From Xiphias gladius (taxonomy: Eukaryota > Chordata > Actinopteri > Istiophoriformes > Xiphiidae), in assembly GCF_016859285.1 (NCBI RefSeq), contig NC_053422.1, positions 13,566,501 to 13,630,500 of the forward strand: a stretch of DNA of 64,000 nucleotides, in the 5' to 3' direction. The notes beneath the pieces are model-generated. The model was not told where the DNA came from. It did no database searches and worked only from the letters and a program-made list of their open reading frames with translations. Positions within the stretch are counted from its first letter, which is position 1. Every line of letters starts with the position of its first letter. Of this stretch, positions 24,216-59,600 are shown one piece after another. The position numbers and the translations under genes are program-made.

Positions 24216-24222
24216 TTGACAA

Positions 24223-24595
24223 ATTAAAGGAAAAACCAACATAAAGTGTCTTTGTAAGTTGCTTCGCCTCCACATGCCGCCAGAACAGCTTCAATGCTCC
24301 TTGTCATTGATTCTACGTGTTTCCTGAACTCTACTGGAGGGATGGACACCATTCTTCCAAAAGATTTTCCATCATTTGGTGTTTTGATGATGGTGGTGGA
24401 GGGTGGTGTCTGACATGTCAGTCCAAAATCTGCCATAGATATTCAATTGGGTTGAGATGTGGTGACTGTGGAGGCCATAGCATATGATTCAAATAGTTTT
24501 CATACTCATTAATCCATTCAGTGACTCCTCCTGTCCTCTGGTTGGGGGCATTGTCATCCTGTTTCTCCACTCATTTTTCAGGTTTTTCCTTTAAT
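24223..24595. mobile_element. Short terminal-inverted-repeat element (MITE-like)
   Basis: A 15-bp perfect inverted pair, ATTAAAGGAAAAACC at 24223-24237 and its reverse complement at 24581-24595, bounds about 370 bp. The interior includes ATTCAATTGGGTTGAGATGT, which recurs in many fish repeats. The 70-aa minus-strand frame inside is not a known product. Confidence 0.65.
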
Positions 24596-25079
24596 CTGTT
24601 ACCCGTCTTTATGTCTCCTGTCTGATACAAAACACACTTTTTGCACATCTTGAACTTGCCAGCAATTGGGTCCAGAGCTGAATTCTCAATATTTGGATTC
24701 CTTCTCATGTCTTAATCTGTGACATATGCGCTTGCTTAAAGGGGGCATGGATGATAAGTTCTTTGAAACCAGCTCTTTGTAAAATTTCCTGCTCATTGGC
24801 TCTAAGAGACTTGAGTTCCCCGACATTTATGAGGTGGCAGTGCTTGGAAAAGGTGGTGCCTGGGGCGAAAAATGTCAGTCATAACTGTGCACCTCTTGGC
24901 TCTTGTTGTTATACGCATGGAGGACATGTTGCACCCAAATGCTCTTTTATTTGGGAAACACAACAGAGGCCTGATCTCCCATGCTGAGTGGATGCTTTGA
25001 GCCAGACATCAAAAAGGTGAACTGAATGGAAAAGTACTTTTCCTGTGCCAGATTGAACTTTTCAACTGATTATACTTTT

Positions 25080-25680
25080 AAATATTTTTCATTGTGGGAC
25101 TAGTATGTGTAATTCTCGGGTGGTCAGTTCTCCACTTGGAACCTCTTTCCAGACTCAAGTATCTCAGCAGTTATTAAATGGGTTACCATGGAATCGGGCA
25201 AAGACATTCATGGTCCCCAGACGATAAAGCCCTTGACTTTTCTTCTAGTGCCACCATGAGGTTGACATTTTTTTGGTTCAGACTTAAATATTTCAAAAAC
25301 AAATTGGATGGAATGCTGTTTAATTTGGGCCAGATATCCATGGCTCCCAGGCAATGTATCCTGATCATTTTGGTGATCCCCTTTCCTTTCCTCTAGTGCC
25401 AATATGAAGCTGACATTTGTGGTTTTTAGAGTATTAATATCTCAATAGCGTATGACCAAATACTTGCAAAACTAATGACATTCCCATCAGCCTCAGCTGT
25501 CCTCTGCATTAAGTGCTAATTGGCAAATGTTAGCACACAAACATGATACCTAAAACGGAGAACATTGTGAACATTATACCTGCCAAACATCAGCATATTA
25601 ACATTGTTACTGTGAGCATGTTAGCATGCTGACGTTAGCATTTAGCTCAAAGCACTGTATAGCCTCACAGAGTCAGGTGG
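25080..25680. mobile_element. Dispersed repeat, copy 2 (family shared with 8740-9410)
   Basis: Same orientation and same ordered blocks as 8740-9410, and somewhat more complete, with three serial sections beginning 'CCTCTTTCCAGAC', 'CTAGTGCCACCATGAGGTTG' and 'CTAGTGCCAATATGAAGCTG'. These imply an internal degenerate repeat structure. Confidence 0.75.
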
Positions 25681-28429
25681 CAGTAGTGTCGACTAGTGTA
25701 TGCTAGGTTGGTAGTCAATAAAAAGCCTGATAATAGGCCATTGTAAGTGTGGTTGTATGGTTGACAAGGGTTGAACCTCTACAAAGGATATTTGTATCAT
25801 GTATATGTATCAAAACCATGTATTTATTAGAAATTATAATGCAACACACTTCAGTGGAAAATTCAGAAATGTATAAAGTATATTCTATAGCCAAGGATGT
25901 AAAGGGGTGGCAGAGAGGAGGGGTTCTCCTCAAGTCTACCCTCAGATCTACAGTTTTTTAAGCTTTAAGCTTCAGGTTGTTTTGGCTGCATAAGACAAGC
26001 ATCTCTTCCTCTGTCTCTGTCCCCTTGTCCACGTCAGGTGCTGACAAGTTTCAACAAGCCCCCTTTAACTGGGTGGTACAGGTTGCTGTGACTTATCACA
26101 GATTGAAATTATGCATTTTGACATTCATTCCTGACCGAGACAATCTGTCTCCAGGATCTCTGAGTACATATTCATTCATTACATTTCAAATACATAGAAA
26201 CACACACAGAAACTGTGTCACTGTTTCTATGGCTGAGTGATCACAGAATTGGTCTGTGATCAATACAGCTATTATTATTGTTTGAATGTCCAATAGAAGA
26301 GCTTATTCTTGTAAGATTTGTAAGAATACATAAGAGATTACGAAATAATTCCTCTCTTCTTCAAATAAGGGAAGAGGACAAGACCAAGGCAAACACAGAC
26401 AAGTGTGTGAAATGTTCAAACTATCTGTGTTTTTCAGATTGACTTTATTGTTTCTTGTCTCTTGCACTTTGGCTCAGAAGATCATGTCCTTATTACTTAA
26501 CACAAATGAAAAACAGAAGGACTCTGGATATGTTGTATGGTATATGACATGCAGTAAGCTACTTCAAACAACCCACATTCCCATTCTGTTAAGTCATACA
26601 TATAAACAGTATAGTGCCAGTGACCAATGGGTAGCTGATTTTTTTCAGTCACACTCAGGATCATAACAAGTTGGATCATTCCAGGGTGAATGTCTAAACT
26701 CACCTCTCACATGAACCCCAGCACAGCATTGGAGGCAGACACATTGACTATATAGGGATTGTACCACTGATATAGTTCACAGCGCCCTCATGCACTGATG
26801 ACTAAAGCTGTCACGGTGGTCAAATTTGCACTGTTCAATAGTTCACTTAAAAGGAGACCGTGTTTGTTATTTATGATTTTCTGATGCCAGTGGGCTGACA
26901 TTTTACACAAACTGTGGTTCTAAGGCCCCGGAGGAATAGAGGGAAACTGCGGGCTGTGAGTCATACTACTTTAGATAATTACTACCCTTGCTAGTGCAGA
27001 TTCCGTCTCCCACCACAGCATGTTTGAGCAGGCTGCTGGACAGGAATCAGAAAACCTGCACATATCAACACCACCATCTTTTGATTGCAGACAACAGCAC
27101 AATTTCACCAGAGTGTTGTAAATTCTTACCGAAAAGGAATACTTTTATTTCTGAACTCAATAAAATAAGTAATTTAAGGCAGGAAATCCCCTCCATCCAT
27201 TTAGCCACAACAAAAACCCTATACTTTCATATTCACTCACTCAGTCAGCCCTCATTTTCTCTGTGACTTTATCAGACTCATACATATGTGGGCCTCTAAC
27301 AGATGCTCATTCCCTCTGCTACCCACACCTCTCTGAGGATTTAAAGTATTCCAGTTCAAACATGAAGCCCTACCATTGGTTGTATCCCCATCACTCTTGA
27401 CCCCCGCTTCATTCAAAAGGAATCCCATGGTAGTCTTGTAACCAAACTCTGTGAAGTTGTTTGAACTGCTATTTTTAGCTGTGGAGCCAAGAATGAGCCA
27501 TGCGATCTTACTGTCCCTCAAAGAGGTTAATTGGAAACAGGCATGTGATGATGTTGCAGCTCCATCTGATGACAAAGTCTCACATTCCTCCACTTAAATG
27601 TGCTTTTTAATGATTATGATGTAATATTGGAAGAGGAGGCTTGTAGTCAGAGAAAATTATCCCACCACAGGTGGAATTCAGTTTAAATCCACCCTGCTGA
27701 AGTGAATCTCCATAGATGGTAATATTAACCTTTGTTGGGGAGGGGAAAATGCTAAAAACTCATTTATTTATCCTGTCAATGTTAAAAAAAAAACAACACA
27801 GAGAAGATTTCTTTTGACTGGATCAAGTAATGTTTCTATGGCAACAAATACAGACTTCACATGTTAAGATGTTTCAAATGTTTTCGGATGTGTCACATCC
27901 CAAATAGATTGCACAATGCTAAATACACAAAGGTGTGAGTGGAAAGTCTGAATGCTGGCCAAGTGTTGGTTACCTGCCAGTATGACCGCAGGACCTCACC
28001 AGATCATAATCACTATTTATGGGACATACTAGAGCAACTTTTTTTTTTGGTTTTTTAATATCACTCAGCCGCATTTTTAAAACGTTAAACAAACCTACTT
28101 TACTTTATATGAAGATATACATTGAGTCATTAAGTCCAGTCATTTGAGTGGCATTCAATGTTAGACAATCCACTGAAATAATGACCATGAAATAAGAGCT
28201 GGCCTACAACCTGGGGCACAATTATAGGGGAACAGGGGCACTGACTGATCACCGACAGCAAACATCTGGACTTCAATGTCCAGAAAGCCACAAAAACAAC
28301 TTTTGTGTTATAAGCAGCAAAAATCGGCTAGGTTAAGGTTCAATGCAGCAGAAGGCTGAGGCGACCTGTTACACGTGGTTTTCTTCGTGTTTTATCCCTC
28401 ATGGGATACGAAAGTATAACCAGAAGTTT
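25681..28429. other. Intergenic DNA, no gene recognised
   Basis: I see only short ORFs with no family signature and no exon chain. The 113-aa minus-strand frame near 27252-27593 has no recognised motif. Nothing was found that supports a gene. Confidence 0.4.
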
Positions 28430-28646
28430 GTCAAGGTCAAGGTAAACTTTATTATCCCAGATGGGGAAATTCAGGTGTTTGAGGTGCAGACGTACACAAA
28501 GCAGTTATAAAGAAACAAATATAAATACAACTTTACAATATTCAATTCCCCACATCCCTCCCCCTAACACATGCACTCACTAACAACCACCCACATACGC
28601 ACACACAGAGCATTTCCAAGCACCCAAGCTCTGGCATATGCTGACA

Positions 28647-28684
<38 letters not shown>

Positions 28685-29760
28685 AGTACTTCAAATACAG
28701 GTGGCTACATGATCCCTGAGACACAAAATCTCTATCAACATTAGGACCAAATAATAAAGTAAAAAAAGATATTGCACCATACAAATGACGCACAAAAATT
28801 ACTGTTTCCTGGCCAAAGAACCACCACTCTTTTGTTTTTTTGTTTTTTTTTTACTGTCCCTTTCATTTAACAGTGTGATTGCTGAAGAAACAAAAGACTT
28901 GCTAAACCTGGTTGTTCTTAATTTCCTTTGCAGAGTCCTTCTTTTACCCAAATAGCTTAGTTGAAACCTGTTGTGTGGAGGGTGAGTAGGGTCACTGAAG
29001 ATGCGTTCAGCCTCGCTCTGAATGAGGTCTTTCCACAAATGAGCAGCTGACAACTGGTCACACCCAATGACTCTACTTGCCATCTTTATCATGCGCTGCA
29101 ACTTATCTTGGTCGTGGTTGGGCGTGTTACCAAATACACAAATCAGGCCAAAGGACTGGGTGCTCAGGACAGTTGCAAGACATACCTTCACAGTAGCACA
29201 TTTGTTGAATTTCAGCTGGTCGTCATTTTCTATCCCAAAATATTTATATGAATGAACTCTTTCAATGGATGTAGTGTTGACAATGTTGAGTGACTGCGTC
29301 TAAAATCCCCGACCATTTCCTGTGTTTTGGTCACATTAACGTCAAGGAAATTGTCGGAACACCATTAAATTGAGTTCCTTACCTCTTACTCAAACCCACC
29401 CAAGGATGAGTTGTCAGATTTCAAGGAACCCTAACGTGGCTGTGTCATCTACCTAAGAAAGGTGTGGCTGGAGACTGATGAGGATCAAAAGATGGTGAGA
29501 CTTCAGCGAGGAGATGTTTCAACACTATCTTCTCAAAACACTTCATGGAGAATGAGGTTAGGGAAACTGGCTGCAGGTCATTCGTCTCCTTGTCCCTGCT
29601 GTTTTTGGGCACAGTTGCAATCACAGACTGTTTGCGCTGGTCAGGGATTAACCCAGTGTCCAGTGAGTGCTGAATCAGCCTTTGGAAAGGAGATGTAAGT
29701 GAATCAGTGCATGCCTGAAGGAGTTTACACTCAAAAATAATTTCTTCCACTCATCCAGGG
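28430..29760 (-). mobile_element. 5'-truncated, broken LINE retrotransposon (reverse transcriptase and 3' end)
   Basis: Two blocks read right to left. First, 29750-29445 encodes part of a non-LTR reverse transcriptase N-terminal region (PFQRLIQHSLDTGLIPDQRK, VSLTSFSMKCFEKIVLKHLL). Second, 29191-28799 encodes the C-terminal domain typical of fish LINEs (FGNTPNHDQDKLQRMIKMAS, DPTHPPHNRFQL, SFVSSAITLLN). The central RT catalytic part is missing between them. The 3' end lies near 28430, where minus-strand GGGATAATAAAGTTTACC resembles the tail of these elements. A (CA)n tract at 28643-28681 interrupts the 3' region. Non-functional. Confidence 0.8.
28643..28681. repeat. (CA)n microsatellite
   Basis: About 17-19 CA units, nearly uninterrupted, within the LINE 3' region. 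Confidence 0.9.
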
Positions 29761-30814
29761 TAATCCTGGTGTCACTAAATTATAAACTTCTTATTTTATC
29801 AACTGCCTCACCATGCTATGCCATATAATCAACAGTGTCAAATGTGAAATAAAATCAGTTTCAAGTCATCGGCATAGACAGAATCACTAGCAACATTCAT
29901 AGTGTGCGTTTTAGATTTATAGCCTGTGATTTTTTTTAGTTCTTATTGTTGAGTATAATTTTGTGATTATTTGATGGCTATTCTTTTGTATACTGTCAGC
30001 ACTACTGGATTATGCTGGGAGTGCTGAGATTTTCAAAATTTATGGATGAATAAACTGAACTTTGAATATGTCTGGAAACGCTTTTGTTAGGATTAGCTAT
30101 AGTGAATGTAACTATTGGGTAATCCCCTGGCTTGCTTTTGTGCTTGCAATCCTGAACAACCCCTTACACACAGTTGTAGCTCCTCTTAGTGGTAAATACT
30201 TGTTATTGTCGCCTAATTTCACTTGGCCAGATGAATAAAGAAAACAAAGGAAAGAAACAGGATTCCTTGAGAGTCTAACAGAGTCTAACAAAGTCTAACA
30301 GTGGTTCTTGCCTACTTGAAGTTATCTATTTGAATCTAATGGGCTGGTAAATAGGATGACTTAATTGGATTTATTGTTTGAATCACGAAAATAGGCAGAA
30401 ATGATGTCCAAACACACTGTACAAAAGACTCAACAAGATTTTTAAAAAATTTGCAATTTTTAGATCAAAATGCTGATGTGCAGTTGAACAGTTTTATCAT
30501 TTTGTAACCCTAATATGGTATATATATATAGGTCATATTCAAGAGGATTATAATGCTATTTCGACTCGAATAGGTGTTTTTGTTGCTCGTTCACTTGAAA
30601 ACTCTGCTCAAGTGCGAAATTCTCTCACTTTAATTGTCGCTGCCTGCAGAATCTCTCTCCACCCCCATCCTCTCAACCCATAAGGATGAATCAGTAGAGG
30701 CAGAGCAGCTTTTGTTTTGAAACTGTTAGGTTGAACTACATGTCCAGAAGCGAAATAATAATCCTCCTGGTCTGATTTTAGCCTATAAAATGTTGTGTTT
30801 TTGTCAGTGCTGGT

Positions 30815-31815
30815 GGAGGACTTCAGATGTTTTACTTGGGTGAAAGTTGCAGTGCCACAGTGATAAAGTACTCTATTACAGTGGTAGAAAGTAAGTAAGT
30901 ACAGAGATTATACATATAAAAAATATCATTGGTTATAAAATATGACACATTATTATAGAAACAGAACTTTCTGCATTATGAGTATTTTTAATTTTTTTTT
31001 TTAATTTTTACATCATTGTATTGCTACTTTAAATTCTAAATTTTTCTTTCACCAGTACTCAATTACAAATGAAGTGTTTACATTTAAAATTATACTTAGG
31101 TAAAACTACAGAATTATTATCAGTTATTGTTAGTTTATTATCCTTTTATATACTGTTCTGTAGCTAAAAAATAGAACAATACATCATATTTTATAAACTG
31201 ATCATATGATTTGTACAAGTTTAATCTGCAAAGAAACTACAGTAATAACTACAGATTACTGATGGGAAGTAACTAACAACATTTACTCAAATATAGTACT
31301 TAAATACAATACTGAGGCATTTGCCCTCGAGCAGTTTAATTTTATATTTTATACTTTTACTCCGTTACATTTCGCAGGGAAATATTGTGCTTTCTGCTCC
31401 ACTACACTTATCTGACGACTGCAGATAAAGAGTCTGCATACAGAAAATATGATCAGTTTATTAAACATGTCTAACTGATGTAGAAACCACCTTAGCAAGA
31501 GCTACAACGGTACAGTGCTGCTTATGCATAGTACATGAGTAACAATAATTCAATGATTTACAAATAATTTACAACTCCCACAGGAATTTTTTTTTCCTGC
31601 ATAAATAGTGCTTTTATTTTGCTCATAACTATGTGCTTCTACATTAGACAGATTTTGAATTCAGGAATTTTACTTGTAATTAAAGTATTTGCACGTTTGT
31701 GTTGCTTTGACCTCTTCCCATCAAATGTTACAGTTGTCAAATAACTGCAGTGGAGTAAAAAAGTACCGCGTTCTCATTTGAAGTGCATTGAAGTAGCGAT
31801 GCAGGTACAAGTACA
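30815..31815. mobile_element. Two adjacent copies of the AAGTAAAGT-rich inverted-repeat family
   Basis: A first part (30815-30905) starts GTGCTGGTGGAGGACTTCAG and a second, larger part starts at 31259 with GGGAAGTAACTAACAACATT TACTCAAA. Both share ends with 51496-52075. The second keeps the TACTTTTACTCCGTTACATT block that is typical of the fish family. Boundaries are approximate. Confidence 0.5.
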
Positions 31816-31979
31816 AGTATATTAGCTGTTTGGTTGCTTACATATTTAGGGCTATTAGAGATTAGAAACCCACCTTAGCTGGAGATAGGACCAGAAATGG
31901 GCGGGAACCTGGAAGTAGGCTTCTACTCCCGGTACAGTATGAACAGGAAATATCAGGTACTGTACATGGGGCAGGAAAT

Positions 31980-54093
<22,114 letters not shown>

Positions 54094-54570
54094 GTTGCAC
54101 CGTACAAAGGTTACATACATTTACACATATCAGGCACATGTCATGTATCTGCACCTGGAAATACTGTATGTAAACACACGTTTCTCCTTATGTTTACTTT
54201 CCTTTTGTTTTTGTTTTTCCAGGGATTCAGCCCACCAGCACCTTTTCTCATCCTTAAATTGCCCTCCTACCAACCAGAGCACTCAACCGTGGACTTCCTG
54301 TTGGCTGACCTTTAACCCCTCTGGGCCTTCATTGGATGTTTGTTATTTTCATGTGGCGAAAGGTCGAAAAGGGCACTCTGGCTACAAGCCGCAGAGAGGA
54401 CAAAAAGCAGGCACATCAGGGTAGGATGATGGAAACGTTTAAGGGGGATAAGCACAACACAGTCTCAACTAGGATTGTTTCATCAGTGGGGACTCTGTAG
54501 TAACACATGCCTCCAAGAGGAAAGAAATGAAAAGATTTTAACTGACAGTGATAGTTTATGATTTCACAGA

Positions 54571-54608
54571 ATTTATGACTATAAATATGTATATTTATAG
54601 TCATAAAT
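54571..54608. repeat. 38-bp near-perfect palindrome in the slc16a2 3' UTR
   Basis: Arms 54571-54588 and 54591-54608, 18 bp each and exact reverse complements (first arm begins ATTTATGACT), separated by GT. Two further partial copies of TTTATGACTA follow by 54650. It ends about 57 bp before the poly(A) signal at 54665. Confidence 0.9.
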
Positions 54609-54664
54609 ATAAAGAATAGTCACATTTATGACTAAAAATGACTATGCTTTGTTTTTAGATTCCT

Positions 54665-54670
54665 AATAAA
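54665..54670 (+). terminator. Candidate proximal poly(A) signal of slc16a2
   Basis: AATAAA 572 bp past the stop codon. More distal candidates occur at about 56459 and 59559, so several 3' UTR lengths are possible. Confidence 0.5.
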
Positions 54671-55460
54671 CACGTTGTTAAGATAAAGAGGCATATGAAA
54701 AAATAACTAGTGAAGGGATAAATTCACAATTTCTTTATGTAGTACCTCGCGCATCTAATTTTTTCCAACACAAAGCAGGCTTGCTTTATTCTGTTCTATT
54801 GTTTTCTGCTGTGACCACTACAACAGAAACGTATTGTATGTATCTGCTGTAAATGTCACAGGAGGAAAGAGACAGTTTTTCTAAGAGATCCGCCACCAGA
54901 CAAAATCAACTCAACCGCACACTGTACCACACTGTACTCACAGCCAGGGTCTAAAACTTCAGCAAAATTACTTCAGCTACTCCAACAGCCCACCTGCATG
55001 GGAGATTGTGTTTGTGGCTGCTGTTGATTCCACTGATTCATATGCCATGAACACTAGAGTGTTCGACGTTTCCACAGTTAGTGATTTTTACAGTGAATTT
55101 GTAGCATGTGGCAGGTTAACTTATGCAGTCAAAGTTAAAAGAGGTGAGCTGTGAGAGCTGTGCATCTCCTGCCTGAATCACCCAAACTAAACACTACAGT
55201 TGATACAAGATCTTCTCCTGAGTCCGCCTTAACGTTCAGCTTTTGTTTTTTCAAAGAAACAAACTACGGTTTTTATTGGCCTTTTAAGGTTTTAGCAGGG
55301 TGCTAGACAAATCCTCATATACTGTGTTTTTTTATGACTTTGAGAAATAATTGCAGTGCAGTCCTAATGGGAGATTGACAGCCGTTGGTAGCATAGATTT
55401 TTCTCATATTAACAAAAGGCATTTTTGTCTCTCTTCTTTTTAAAGTTTTCCTCTGTGTGA

Positions 55461-55505
55461 ATGTGTGTGTGTGTGTGCGTGTGTGTGTGTGTGTGTGCGC
55501 GCGCG
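55461..55505. repeat. (TG)n(CG)n alternating tract
   Basis: About 45 bp of unbroken purine-pyrimidine alternation, TG repeats with one CG interruption, ending in GCGCGCGCG. This is a composition associated with Z-DNA. Confidence 0.9.
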
Positions 55506-56624
55506 GCACCGTTACATCTGCATTTTGATAGTAGAGGCAGTTATGTAATATGAAACTACTATGATGTTACAATCTGTTGATAAGAGGGGACTACTAAGAT
55601 TAAAACTGCCAAGAGGCCAAAGCCCTCATCAGGCCATCTCACAGATAAACCAGTCGGTTTGCTGCTTTAGTTTAGTCTCGTCATGAGGGCCTCACTCACT
55701 GTGTCAGCAGTAATGAGACAAAACGTCACAGCCTCATTGAGATATTCCCTCAGGAGGAAAGTTTGAGTTACACTCTGTGTTTATATGCATAACTGAATAG
55801 CAGACGGGGGAACTGGGAAAAAGAAACACCCTGGTGTTAAGGTGGTATTCCTTTCTATCAATTCCCCTCGTTGCTTTCACTGCCATTATTCAGTCGGCTT
55901 CTGTGTTACAACATTTTAGGGCCTGAAAGCTACACAAACCTCACTGCTGAGTGTAGTTTTCTTGGGGGTAATGCTATAGGACAAACAGTTCTGAATAGGA
56001 AACGTACACCTACTGTATACCTCAGTAATCAGTCAATCCTCAGCAGTTTAGTTGAACACGGCGGCATTCTTCATTAACTGTATAATTTCACTGTTCTGTG
56101 TGGTGGTTTGTTGGTGCAGTCTGAATCTCAAAACCACAAAAGCTGCCAAACACCTATTTTCAATCAACCGTGCTCCCCCCAAAACCTCATTAGTGTCTGT
56201 TTAAGTACCACAAAACTGTAGAGATGTCATGCTTCCATTCCCCATGATCTACCAGTTGGTGCATAATAGATTTATCCTTCCACCTTTTTTTGCCTTCATA
56301 CCCATCTGCTCTCCTGTTTTTGATACTCATCATTCCCGCCCTCTGTTACCTCTTCCTAAAAAAGTTACTAGTTGTCATTATTGTAGCTTCTCCTTATCAA
56401 AGCCTGTTTTTCATGTCTGTGATGGAAAAATTCAGTTATTTAAATGTCTAATATTCTTAAATAAAGTTAGAGGAGACACGTAACAATAAGCAGTGGAGAC
56501 ACATAGAATGGTTAAAGAGTGTAAAGCATGTTTGAAAGCGAAAACATAGGCCTCTAATTTGACTGAGGCAGCATTAAATTCTCTTGACAGCACCGCTTTT
56601 GATGCTATTTGCAGCTGCTGTTAA

Positions 56625-56690
<66 letters not shown>
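56625..56690. repeat. (AC)n microsatellite
   Basis: About 33 uninterrupted AC units. Confidence 0.95.
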
Positions 56691-56695
<5 letters not shown>

Positions 56696-59600
56696 CAAAA
56701 AATGGTGGGGGTAATTAAAATTATGGGCTGCACGAGCTGTCCTTGTACCACCTATATAAGCTAACCAGTATCATTGTCATCACAATTTAACTTGATAATA
56801 TTATTTCAGATTAGCCAATTTGAGTTCACTTTTGAGTTTCATCATCCCTCAAAACATAACAGATCACATTAACCTGAAGAGTACTCCTCCACATTAATAT
56901 GGTTACAAACGCCAAGCCCAATTAAATCGTCAAAGTAAAGAGACATCTCTTTTTCACTTTCATCTAAAGATGATGTTTTTACAGCAAATTTCTGTCACTT
57001 CCTCGGTGAAAGTATAGTGTTGGGCGTTAATGACAAGTTGCACTAGTTTGCTGCTGCTAAACTAGAGGCCTATGTCACAAAGTCTTGGAATCTAGCAAAT
57101 GAATGAGTGAATGAAAAGTCCACAGAGCATTTTCCCTCTGGCAGCCATATTGGAGGACCTCAGCCTTTTGGTTTAACAGCAGCCGCAAAAGGCTGATGGT
57201 GTTTCTCTGCACGAAACGTATCGGTCTCAACAAAGTTTACTACAATTGTTTCATTTTTGTGCTTTTTTTTTTTTTTTTTTTTGACTGTGAACTGATATTT
57301 TGTTTTCATTTACTTGTGTTGAATATGTCGTCAGCTTGGTAGCTATCAGCTTAACGTCACTGTTCTAAACGCATTTTTTGAAGAAGAGACGAGGACTAAA
57401 CGCAAGACATTTGAGACACAGCAGTAACCTCAATGTAGAAACAAAACAAATCTGCCTTACAGTTACTGGACAGATACACCAGCACCAGAACTTGTTGCTA
57501 GATTTGAGACACAATTGCAAAGCTTATACAGTGAACCTTCAGTTCTTAGTGTGACTTTTTTACTTATTATTTTGTATTATTTTTTTTCGGTTTCAGTATA
57601 GTCATTATCGGTCCTGGATCTTTCTTAACAGACTCCTTACTTGATTTCACCTAAGTCAGCTTCACCCAGATTCTGGTCAAAACCAGCTCCTTTTTTTTAA
57701 GCTTGCAGTAGATTCAAATAGAGTAAACTGTCATGTATCAACATATGTACTTTATATACTTTGTAAAGGTTTTTGATTAACCATAAAACTGTTTAATTGT
57801 TTTTAATTATTGATTTTTATTTGTTGTCGTTTTAATGATACAATTCAATGACTACTGGAAAAAGAACAACTGTTGAGTTACTTCAGATTTAAAATACTAT
57901 TCAAAAGTGAGGGAGCTGAATGCATGAAGAATGATACAATACATCCGAATGGTTGCATGGTGTCTGCTGAACCAGAGTTTGGCCAGTCTTTTTGTCTATG
58001 CAGCATTGCTGGGCTCACGGTCCACCTCCTGTGACCGCTTCACTTCCTTAAGTCTGAACACGTCAAAGTCTAGAAGATGAAGGTTTACTTGGACTCCAGG
58101 TTTGCATTTGTCTCCTGTAGCGCTCAGAGCTGTAGCCTGCAGTAGTTTCAGGAACAGCTGAATCCACAGTAGAGCCTCTTCAATGTTAGCTAAATTATAT
58201 TACTACTTACACTACTGCTGGTTTGACTTATTGTCTGTCAGACTTTGTTTTTATAATTAGAAAGTTTTTGAACTGTTTTTGGACTTTTAGTTGTTTTCCC
58301 TGACGCTAAAAATGGTGAAAACTTCCCATTTCTCCTCTGTGTCTCTTTTCTTCATCGACTGGTGCTCACCTGTGGCGTACAGTATGCGGGTCAGAGCTAC
58401 AGAGGGACACATTCGACACACTAGGCTGCACATAAATAAGGTCAGGCTTATGCTGTATTAAACCCTATCGTACACAAGATGTTGTTACATTCTTCCAAAA
58501 ACAAATGCAAAACAGGTCAAGTGAGTAAAATCAGTTGCATGTATTATTGGTCTCTACTATAACAATCTCATGTTTACTTTTTTAATCAGCTTGTAATACT
58601 TTTATTTCATTCGGCGTTTGCTTAAAGTTCCTGCTGATATCTTTTGCTCAGTTGCCGGATAACAGAACCTGTCTTCTCAGTCTCACCCCATGAAAGTGTC
58701 CTCTGGCAGAAAAAACCCCCCACAAAAAACCCACCTGACTTAAGGTCAATCCGAACTACGGCAATATTGAGCCTTGCTACCCTGCTCTCCAATGTGCCAT
58801 TTCTCTGCTCCTCTGACCTCAGTCTCCGCCTACTATTTAACTGCTATGCTTGCCTGAAACCACACAAACAATATGTGAAACAGGATAGCTGAAGATCTAT
58901 ATATTATGCAGCTGCACTTCAGAGACCACCGTGGACCACTTCCAGTAATAATATGTTTTCAAAGCTGTTGTCAGTACCAGTCATTCTGTTTCATTTTTGT
59001 AAAGAAACCTTTTTTTTGGATTGCTTTTGGTCACATCTGAAAAACGTATAGACCTTTATATGCTCCGTATGTTCTAGAAATCTTGTATTATTCATGCATT
59101 TTTCTCATTATCTTGCCTGTAGGAATCATGTGTTCACAGTCATACATATCCCAACTTTTGCAGGCGATACATTCTCATTTATATTTGTTTATGGTCCCAG
59201 GGAAACACTCTGCCCAGGCCTTCCCACAGCCTTGCATGTTGAAATATGAGTAATATTTCAGTGCAGGGCTCCGCTTAACTTTCCCTCTCTAACCTTCAGT
59301 AAGGTTGCTGCAGTTAAACCTCTGTTGCCTCTCTTCACTTTTTAAAGCTTTCAGCTTCCGTCCTCCCTCGACAAGCTATACCTTTTTATATAAAAGCATA
59401 TTTTTGTTTTAGTCATTTTACAAAACGTTCTAACAAGGCCAGTGACGTCGCAAGATCTGAAATTAAGTCATGCTGCTAGAAAAATGTAATTTTTGTGTTT
59501 TTGTCGAAGTAATTTTGAATCTGGATCAAATGAGGCACATTTTTTCTATTAAACCAACAATAAAGATGTAATATGAAAATAACCCATGCTGTCATTGCCG

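Noticed and set aside
27252-27593. 113-aa minus-strand ORF
   Set aside because: No motif, no exon partners; probably chance.
54213-54424. Possible alternative last exon of slc16a2 after TTTTTCCAG at about 54221
   Set aside because: The acceptor-like string lies downstream of the normal stop and no upstream donor gives a sensible frame.
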